This document shows, in pieces, positions 58,057-64,000 of a stretch of DNA of 64,000 nucleotides. The notes beneath the pieces were generated by a model. The model saw only the letters and a program-made list of their open reading frames with translations, searched no databases and was not told the DNA's origin. Made by a program: the position numbers and the translations under genes. Position 1 is the stretch's first letter. Each line of letters opens with the position of its first letter. This DNA is from Henricia sp. BOLD:AAB3569 (lineage: Eukaryota; Echinodermata; Asteroidea; Spinulosida; Echinasteridae), in assembly GCA_037783545.1 (NCBI GenBank), contig JBBELK010000450.1, positions 930,001 through 994,000 of the forward strand, read 5' to 3'.

Positions 58057-58137
58057 TTCTTCCTGAGAACAGGTTTCCCTGTGTCTTTTCTTCCCGGTGT
58101 CGAGTGGCAAATAACAAGGGGGAACATTCTTGTTACA
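58057..58137 (+). repeat. 3' LTR of outer element, second part
   Basis: Continues the LTR from TTCTTCCTGAGAACAGG to CTTGTTACA and is followed by the 4-bp duplication ATAC. Confidence 0.9.
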
Positions 58138-58141
58138 ATAC

Positions 58142-59149
58142 AGTGTCGTACATGTACACACACCGGCCACGAGCCAGCTACATTAGCCGCTGTCATGTCA
58201 CACACTCAACCGTGTCCGACTAAAGCGGACAATTGTCAACATGGCGGCCGAACACAAAAGCTCAACCTTTTGTTCCATTCGCCATATTGACATTTGTCCG
58301 CTCTCTGTCCTCAATGCGCATGCCCACACATCACGTTTGAGTGACATGACATAGGCTAATGTATGCCACAAAATGTATCAATTTAATTTTTACGCGCGCG
58401 CGCGTGCAAGTAAAGTAATACATTATAAAGATACCTTCATGCAAATAAATAAATAAACATTCAATAACCAAAAGTCGTCTTGAAAACATTTTGGCGGATG
58501 TGCGATAATGGTAGGCATATTTTTAAAATAAAGTTTGTTGCATTATGGACTCCCTGAATTGTTTTAGAAGGAAGTTGTCTTCATATTTTCATGAATTGTA
58601 ACATTTCTTGTTTTAGCCTATCATATTGTATAACCTTAATCAGTTCATTCACTAGGTAATTCCCTGGCCATGATGTATACACAAACATGTATGCACCAGT
58701 TTCTTTGATTGACAGTTCGTTGAATTATTTGTAAATCATTTAAATTACTGGTTTATATATGTATTTATTTTTTTATTTATTTTTAAAATTAAATCATTTA
58801 TTTAAATCATCTACTTATACATGTATATAGTTTAGAAATGTATTTATTTATTCAATGTAAGCATTTTAAGTTTGGATCAACAGGTCTTCGGATTACAGTG
58901 TTTAATTATACTTTTGTTTATCCTGGCCAGCTTTCAATTTCCCTACCTAATGCCTTTTCCCTATACCGTGTCCCCTTGATCCTATCCTATTTCCCTAGCA
59001 GGTTCCCTCTCAAACTCATCCTTTGTGTATGTTACTTCTTTAATAATTGTAATTTGTATATTGCTTTGTTTGTACTGTATTGGTGGCCGAATAAATAATA
59101 ATAATAATAATAATCAAAACGTACTCGGGGTGACGCGGTTGAAGTCGCG
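58142..59149. other. Unassigned DNA with LINE-like tail
   Basis: It has a YY1-like CAACATGGCGGCC at 58237-58249, a CG-repeat (GCGCGCGCGCG, about 58393) and, at 59089-59113, an (AAT)n run preceded by GTACTGTATTGGTGGCCGAA. The last looks like the 3' tail of a plus-strand LINE without recognisable coding. Confidence 0.35.
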
Positions 59150-59204
59150 TGACGTAATTTTAGTGCACTAACTGGTTAGTGCGTTTTATTGCAATCCACC
59201 CCTG
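59150..59204 (-). mobile_element. TE terminus, inverted relative of 36911
   Basis: TAGTGCACTAACTGGTTAGT then GCGTTTTATTGCAATCCACCCCTG is the complement of the 36911 end. Only one end is visible. The TTTATT here is AATAAA on the minus strand, 160 bp past the sialyltransferase stop, and could serve as its poly(A) signal. Confidence 0.5.
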
Positions 59205-59343
59205 AGGCCCTGGCCGCAAGGGATTCTGGGAATCGATCCATATTCACCATCTAAAATTCTGGAATTCAGTGCTGAACTTGTGACTGCTACCCTGCACCCT
59301 AACCTCTCAACATGTCCGCCAGTGCAAAGGGCGTATATTTGCC

Positions 59344-59579
59344 CTAATCATACGAATCCTCGCAATCCTGCATGTGTATTTTTAGGATACCTTCAGCATG
59401 TTGTTGCCATAGAATCTGAAACTCCGAGCTAAACTTGTGACTGCTCCCCTGCACCATGTTGTCAAAGTAGTGATAGTTTAAGGTCCTCCGGATGGGATAA
59501 ACGGTGCGGTTGAAAGGCCAGAAGCCGAATAGATGAACCTCATTGCACACGGTCAGAGCTGTCTGTGCTAAATAGAATC
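59344..59579 (-). CDS. Sialyltransferase last exon: motifs S, III, VS
   Basis: 236 bp including TAG, after a TTTTCATTTCTTTGCAG acceptor. The ATG that would give MAFHFFA lies in the intron and is not a start. Confidence 0.93.
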
Positions 59580-62500
59580 CTGCAAAGAAATGAAAAGCCA
59601 TGATTGTTTGATTCTTGTTTATACGGTTAGATTGTTCATAAAATACGTACGCTCGAAATGCCGTCCACTGTGCAATTTTTGCTTCGAATTTCCCACATTG
59701 AGAGATTTCTTAAGATTGCTTGAGACTTTGTTAAGGTTCGTTAAAGTACAACGTCACAGCAACATCAGCCACGCACATAAATGCATTGGATGATTGGATC
59801 CTTTTGGAACCGGAAGTAAAATACAAACTGTCAGATTAGCCATTGAGCGCCGAGAATCGGCGACATGCGCGTGTGCGATGTAGTTACTTACGAACTGAAT
59901 AGGCTCTTTAAAACTCTCATGGACATGCGCACATGGAACAAAATGTGACGTCATTGTGTCTCAGCTCTATTCAAAGTTGTTCTATTCAGTAAACTCACCA
60001 GTTGACATATATCGTATTCCAGCATGTTTCCATACGTCCAGAATTCCCAATAAATGCCTGGGGTCGCCCACCGTAAGCTTCGCCCGTACTCCACCGCTAT
60101 GCTGGGCCTGGCGTATCGCTGGTAAAACTTTAGTCGTGCAGAATTTCTGGACGGGTTCGTTAATCAAACACGGCAGGAACAGATGACCGCGGTATTCCAG
60201 CAAATCACGGGAGAAGGTTTGAGTTGAATTGCTCGTTTTAAATTCGTGGTATCTGCGAAAAGAAAAGTTTGGGTGGGACATGAGGCTGTGCATGGTGTAA
60301 AAGTCAACTATAATCATATGTACATGTCAAATTTAATAGTTAATTGATTTAGCCTGCGTCGGGGAGAATGAATGTTAATTAGGGTTTGCCCTTACCCGAC
60401 GTATATTAGCACTGTATACTCAATGCTTTCCCGAGCACGCTATGGAATTGTTCATAGTGTTCAGATGGAGATGTGGTGGTCTAGTGGATAGCGTGTCGGA
60501 CCTGGCCATTGCACCGCGTTGTGTCCTTGGACAAAATACTCCACGTTGTCTCTCTCCACCCATATGTATAAATGGGTACCAGCAAATACGGTTGGGGAAA
60601 CCCAACTAGTTGAAGGGGGTAGACCTGCGATGGAGGGTACAGGTCAACTCGGTCCCAAGTCAACTCGGTACCGGTCAACTCGGTCCCAGGTCAACTCGGT
60701 CCCAAGTCAACTCGGTCCCAAGTCAACTCGGACCCAAATCAACTCGGTTCAAAAAGTAAAGCTTGTACCAGTTGAAATAGTTCGTACATTACATAAACAA
60801 ATGCAAAAAAAAAACGAAGTCCATCAGTTATCACGAGCGAAAACAAACTATTACTGAATTATATTTGTATATGAAAATGTATAGATAAGAAGTCCTTACA
60901 GGATCTGAAGGACATCCAGAAATAAATGGTTAAATACGTTCAATTTCCCATAGGGTCCGAGTTGACTTGGGACCGAGTTGACTTGGGACCGAGTTGACCT
61001 GGGTCCGAGTTGACCGGGACCGAGTTGACTTGGGACCGAGTTGACTCGAAACCGCGATGGACTAGTAACCCATCCAGGAGGAGTACATGTAGCATTGGCT
61101 CCTAGTCACTCCATGCCAGGGAAACCGGGGATGAGTACCGGCCGTATGAGCCAATATCGGCTCGTAAACGACCTACCTCACGTGCAGATAGATCACAGCA
61201 GAATCTTTTTCAAAGACGAAATGGCGAAATAATTACTGGCCAACAAATGTACTTAATTTGAATGACAACATGAAAGCAATATCATTTTTGTTTCTAGGAT
61301 TTTCGACAACTAAGGCCCCTTATGTCATCAGCTATAAGGTATTAGCTTTTAACTTTACTTTATTATCAACTTGAGATGACGAAGGAGGAGATGCAGTTTT
61401 AGTGGGAGGAAAAACCCGTCTAACCCCAGAGAAATCTCCTGGGGAACACCTATCATGTGGTCAAGTAGGGAATGCAAACCCAATCCACATTACACGCTCC
61501 GGAATCAAACATGGGACGCCGGAGGTGAAAGACGAGGAAAGAACCACTACGCCAACCCGACCACCTTCCTAAAAGTTTAGATAAGTCGTATGGTATGGTT
61601 TGGTATTAGAAAATCAACTGAAACATCCTGGGAATTCTTCTTTTTTTCCCCTGACCTTTAGAATCCTATAAACCAAATTAATACCTCGTCTTCATAATAC
61701 TGGGATTCATTGTGGTCAAGTTGGTCTTGTATCCAGCGTCGATACCAAATTTCCGTATGGGTACGAGGTTGCACCTGTTCACAATCACACAAGATTAAAA
61801 AGCAAAATTAATGAAATTGTGCATTATTTGATTTTTGTAAGAATACGCAACATTTCAAAAGCAAACGACACGAACGACATTGATATCTACAGATGACGAA
61901 AATTACCTTACAAAGATGAAAAGGCGACCGTCGGCGTTACAAACTCTTTATTCGACATTTTGCTTGCAACAGGGACAATTTTAGGTCCTATTTTGTTTGT
62001 CGTCGTTTTCATTCCTGATAATACAAGGTTCCTGTTATAACAAGGTAATTTGCAAAGTCTTGAGGATTTTGATATTAACCATGCAGATTCGGCTGTATAC
62101 GGAATTAAACCTAAGGTATGCCGAAAGAAATAAAGTTGTGTATCCAGCTACGTATACTGGATTTGGATACCAAGTATAGGTCTACGAGAGCACAATATAC
62201 CCTTTGCACGGGCGGCCATCTTGGGAGGCAATCACACTGTTACCGGGAGCAGTATTGTTGATGTCCCCTTACGTGGGGCGGCCCTTACGTGGGGCGGCCC
62301 TAACGTGGCGCGGCCCTAACGTGGCGTATTTTACTTTCCGTTCTCTCTTGGCGCAATAAACAATCTGATGCACCTGGCATTAAAAGGAAATAAAGTTCTG
62401 AAGTACCTTCATAAATTCCAAAACCAAAATATGGAGAAGAATCATTCATTTCGAGAAATTCACCAGAATCTGAAGGTAGCGCCGTTCGCTTCAGGTTGAC

Positions 62501-63090
62501 ATGACGTCATACACGAGAGCCTGTAATAGACATTTCACGCGAATAAAATCGTGTCTATCGGCGTTGTATTCTGTATGTACGGTGCGTGCATGCAAATGGT
62601 CGTCACGGGCCACCGTAGCATGATTCTCAACATTTCAGCCAATCAGCGTCGACTGCACTCAGACGATTTTACGTGAGTAAACTGTTACGGCATCGGTTGA
62701 AGTTTTTAAAATATTCGTATCATTTGTACTTGGCCAAAATAAGTGAATGGCTGTTTTTCTGGAAGGGATATAATTCTGGATTAAGCTGTAAAAGCCTTAA
62801 CCTCATATGCTGCCATCAGCAATGTGAATGGATTTCCAGTGAGTAGTCGAAGTGCGCCAAGTTACTGGGCATCACTATATGAGTAGGCCATTTGTGTATC
62901 TATTGTCCCATCATTTAAATAAGAAAATCTGTTCCCAACATGGCGGCCGGTGCAAAGTGTCTATAAAGACCTACCTGAAGACGTAATCAGCTGCGTCTAT
63001 TTCTTTACCACAAGCACTGCGTAGGAGAAGTCCTCCATTACCAACCACGCTGCACTTGTTGATTACGGTGCCTTTTGGGAATATCGGTCT
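59344..63090 (-). CDS. ST8Sia-like alpha-2,8-sialyltransferase, 3' four exons
   Basis: GT29-family Golgi enzyme that transfers sialic acid from CMP-sialic acid to a sialylated glycan. Exons on the minus strand: 63090-62975, 61774-61685, 60252-59999, 59579-59344. All acceptors (AG) and donors (GT) fit, and phases match (0; then 2, 2, 1). Sialylmotif L runs across the first two: INKCSVVGNGG, ACGKEIDAADYVFR, CNLVPI, then GYKTNLTTMNPSI. The middle exon ends MSTG and joins FYLAQTALTVCNEVHLFGFW of motif S. Motif III is YHYFDN and motif VS is HKFSSE (H-x4-E), followed by a short C-terminus ending SYD. The GFWPF signature favours ST8Sia over ST3 or ST6 types. The transmembrane anchor and stem exons are not found; they should lie upstream, beyond about 63100. 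Introns carry SINEs and a foldback element. Confidence 0.93.
59999..60252 (-). CDS. Sialyltransferase exon: inter-motif region
   Basis: 254 bp after a TTTTCTTTTCGCAG acceptor. It encodes YHEFKTSNSTQTFSRDLLEY through FLPCLINEPVQKF and WKHAGIRYMSTG. Donor GTGAGT. Confidence 0.93.
60470..61195 (+). mobile_element. tRNA-headed SINE, interrupted by a foldback element
   Basis: Head GTGGTGGTCTAGTGGATAGC (A box), then CGTTGTGTCCTTGGACAAAA and CTCTCTCCACCCATATGTAT, then GCGATGGA. After the insertion it continues with CTAGTAACCCATCCAGGAGG and GGAAACCGGGGATGAGTACC. From memory, these blocks recur in SINEs of several deuterostomes and fishes. No clear target duplication at the ends. It lies in an intron of the sialyltransferase gene, antisense to it. 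Confidence 0.65.
60635..61053. mobile_element. Foldback element with inverted 16-bp arrays, 8-bp TSD
   Basis: GCGATGGA flanks it (60627-60634, 61054-61061). The left end has about six units of GGTCCCAAGTCAACTC; the right end has about six of the complement, GAGTTGACTTGGGACC. The middle of about 200 bp is AT-rich. Same layout as 3369-4375 with an unrelated unit sequence. Confidence 0.85.
61376..61570 (-). mobile_element. tRNA-derived SINE, second copy
   Basis: On the minus strand: GGTGGTCGGGTTGGCGTAGT (A box), CTTTCCTCGTCTTTCACC, and the B-box-like GTTTGATTCC. The body has GGGTTTGCATTCCC and the CCTCCCACTAAAACTGCATC end. Related to 15631-15944. In an intron of the sialyltransferase gene. Confidence 0.65.
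61685..61774 (-). CDS. Sialyltransferase exon: motif L, second part
   Basis: 90 bp. The acceptor ATTGTGAACAG precedes G|TGC. It encodes CNLVPIRKFGIDAGYKTNLT then TMNPSIMKT, ending AG before GTATTA. Confidence 0.9.
61775..62974. other. Intron of the sialyltransferase gene
   Basis: It holds a 17-bp minisatellite (CCTTACGTGGGGCGGCC, four units, about 62267-62330) and a CAAGGTTCCT(G)TTATAACAAGG block (62025-62060) that also occurs at 16117-16150. A YY1-like CAACATGGCGGCC sits at 62937-62949, antisense near the exon. Otherwise nothing. Confidence 0.5.
62975..63090 (-). CDS. Sialyltransferase exon: motif L, first part
   Basis: 116 bp. It begins in phase 0 after a CCTCCCACAG acceptor with RPIFPKGTVINKCSVVGNGG and ends AG before GTAGGT; the split Arg codon is completed by G of the next exon. 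Confidence 0.9.
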
Positions 63091-63179
63091 CTGTGGGAGG
63101 CCAAAATTACCATAAAATTATAACGTGTGTCAACTTTCGCCCAGGGGGCAGATATTCTTGTGAAAAACACAAGTTGACA

Positions 63180-63597
63180 TGCAATGCATAGTTCCGAGAT
63201 TGCCCAGTTAACCCCGCCCCTTAGATATTGTTGCTATGTGCTCACAAGCCATCGAAAAAAATGGCGACACACAACGTACAAAGCAACGGGACTCGGCATG
63301 GAAAGCACAGATTCATTGGAGAAAACTCAAAGGTATTTATGTTTAGGGTCGACAGTTACCGTAGCACACACTGAGCGAAGGGCTATAGTAATGCAGGGAT
63401 GACATATATTCATAAAAATGCGCTTTCCTACCTTTGGACAGCGAATCGCCCGACATTGAAACCAAAATTCACCCGGTCACTGGGGCATACAACATACCAA
63501 CTGTACGGGCAGAACATTGCGTGATTTTTGTGATGATTGCATCATTTTGACCTATGTGGACGCTGTCTGCTATAGCTTGATTGACAGGTCGGAACTA
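63180..63597 (+). repeat. Paralogous segment, copy 2, with exon-like frame
   Basis: Aligns with 1-1565 minus its two insertions. ATG at 63261 opens 24 codons, MATHNVQSNGTRHGKHRFIG..., up to a GTATTT donor at 63333. The copy at 138-214 is frameshifted by 5 bases. The segment is read away from the sialyltransferase gene. Either a small first exon or a mobile-element end. 63598-64000 shows no supported gene. Confidence 0.5.
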
Positions 63598-64000
63598 TGT
63601 ATTTCCACCATTAACCCAATTTTATAAAGCGAATAAATTTTTGATTAAGCAAATTTTTCTGCTAAACAGCTTGATGAAATTGGCCCCAGGTCCAATTCAC
63701 TGCTTTGACAATGGTTCACGCTACTTGTATGGCAACGAGTATGTCCATTCGTTTTACACAGAAGCCACAAGGAGAACATTTTCCGTGCATTTGTTGTTAC
63801 AACGATCACAAAATAACCGACAGGACAGTGTATCGCTATGAGAGAAGGTATAACAAACCAGTATAAGTCATTATCCATATTTAAAAAAAAAATCTTCCAA
63901 AAGAATAACAATAGAATAAACTGTACGCAAACATTATGTAAATAAAACGTGAGCGTGAACCAGTGACCATAGCAACGGTCCAGTGACCCCGATGTGACGT

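Larger units (their letters stand above)
50350..58137 (+). mobile_element. Gag-only LTR retrotransposon (outer), 4-bp TSD
   Basis: LTRs TGTAACGCC...CTTGTTACA lie at 50350-50641 and, split by a younger element, at 53148-53368 plus 58057-58137. ATAC flanks both ends (50346-50349, 58138-58141). A TGGCGGCAGCAGTGGGAC stretch just after the 5' LTR is the likely primer site, and GAAGGGGGC just before 53148 the polypurine tract. The internal region is only 2.5 kb and has gag but no protease, reverse transcriptase or integrase, so it needs a partner element for mobility. Confidence 0.85.

Noticed and set aside
58142..59080. Additional retrotransposon coding region before the (AAT)n tail
   Set aside because: The frame at 58838-59098 has no LINE motif; only the tail is LINE-like.
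36911..59204. One 22-kb element bounded by the two inverted CAGGG(T)GGATTGCAATAAAA ends
   Set aside because: Flanks show no matching target duplication, and the interior contains complete unrelated elements, so the two ends are more likely separate truncated copies.
59580..59601. ATG giving MAFHFFA before the last sialyltransferase exon
   Set aside because: Lies in a pyrimidine tract and acceptor; phase and homology show that translation comes from the upstream exon.

Overview
This window looks like nuclear DNA of a marine invertebrate deuterostome. The genome is AT-rich and intron-containing. Evidence: one multi-exon gene for an ST8Sia-type sialyltransferase, L2/CR1-type LINEs with a 2A-like motif, Mag/K02A2.6-like Ty3/gypsy elements, tRNA-derived SINEs and many foldback or TIR elements. 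I cannot tell echinoderm, hemichordate and cephalochordate apart from sequence alone.

Only one host gene is well supported. It lies on the minus strand at 59344-63090: four exons with correct splice sites and matching phases that encode sialylmotifs L, S, III and VS. Its 5' exons are missing. Nearly everything else is repeats and mobile DNA.

Layout. 1-1565 is a diverged paralogue of 63180-63597, and it carries two insertions absent from the right copy (279-773; 830-1373 with 8-bp TSD CCTTTAAA). 1566-7406 has 1.3-kb inverted arms around a broken C2H2 zinc-finger gene, itself split by a foldback element with a 10-bp TSD. 7345-8960 holds 57-bp and 190-bp tandem repeats. 9640-13505 has another pair of inverted arms, with an L2 fragment inside. 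15631-18788 holds a SINE, a mariner relict with two MITEs nested in series, and a MULE-like MITE with a perfect 9-bp TSD. 19295-22757 is a nearly full-length L2/CR1 LINE with frameshifts.

23469-36712 is a 13.2-kb structure with MULE-like ends and a 9-bp TSD. It is filled by head-to-tail Helitron-like units built from a ~414-bp satellite. 36911-41374 holds further TIR elements. 41535-49985 is a minus-strand Jockey/CR1-type LINE carrying an inserted partial LINE copy and a 2-kb TA-target element. 50350-58137 is a gag-only LTR element whose 3' LTR is split by a very young, apparently intact Ty3/gypsy element (53369-58051; 164-bp LTRs that read identical).

How it fits together: the window is mostly a record of nested insertions. 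In several cases the empty site is also in the window, so order of events can be read directly: LTR element in LTR, MITE in MITE in mariner, foldback in gene, foldback in SINE.
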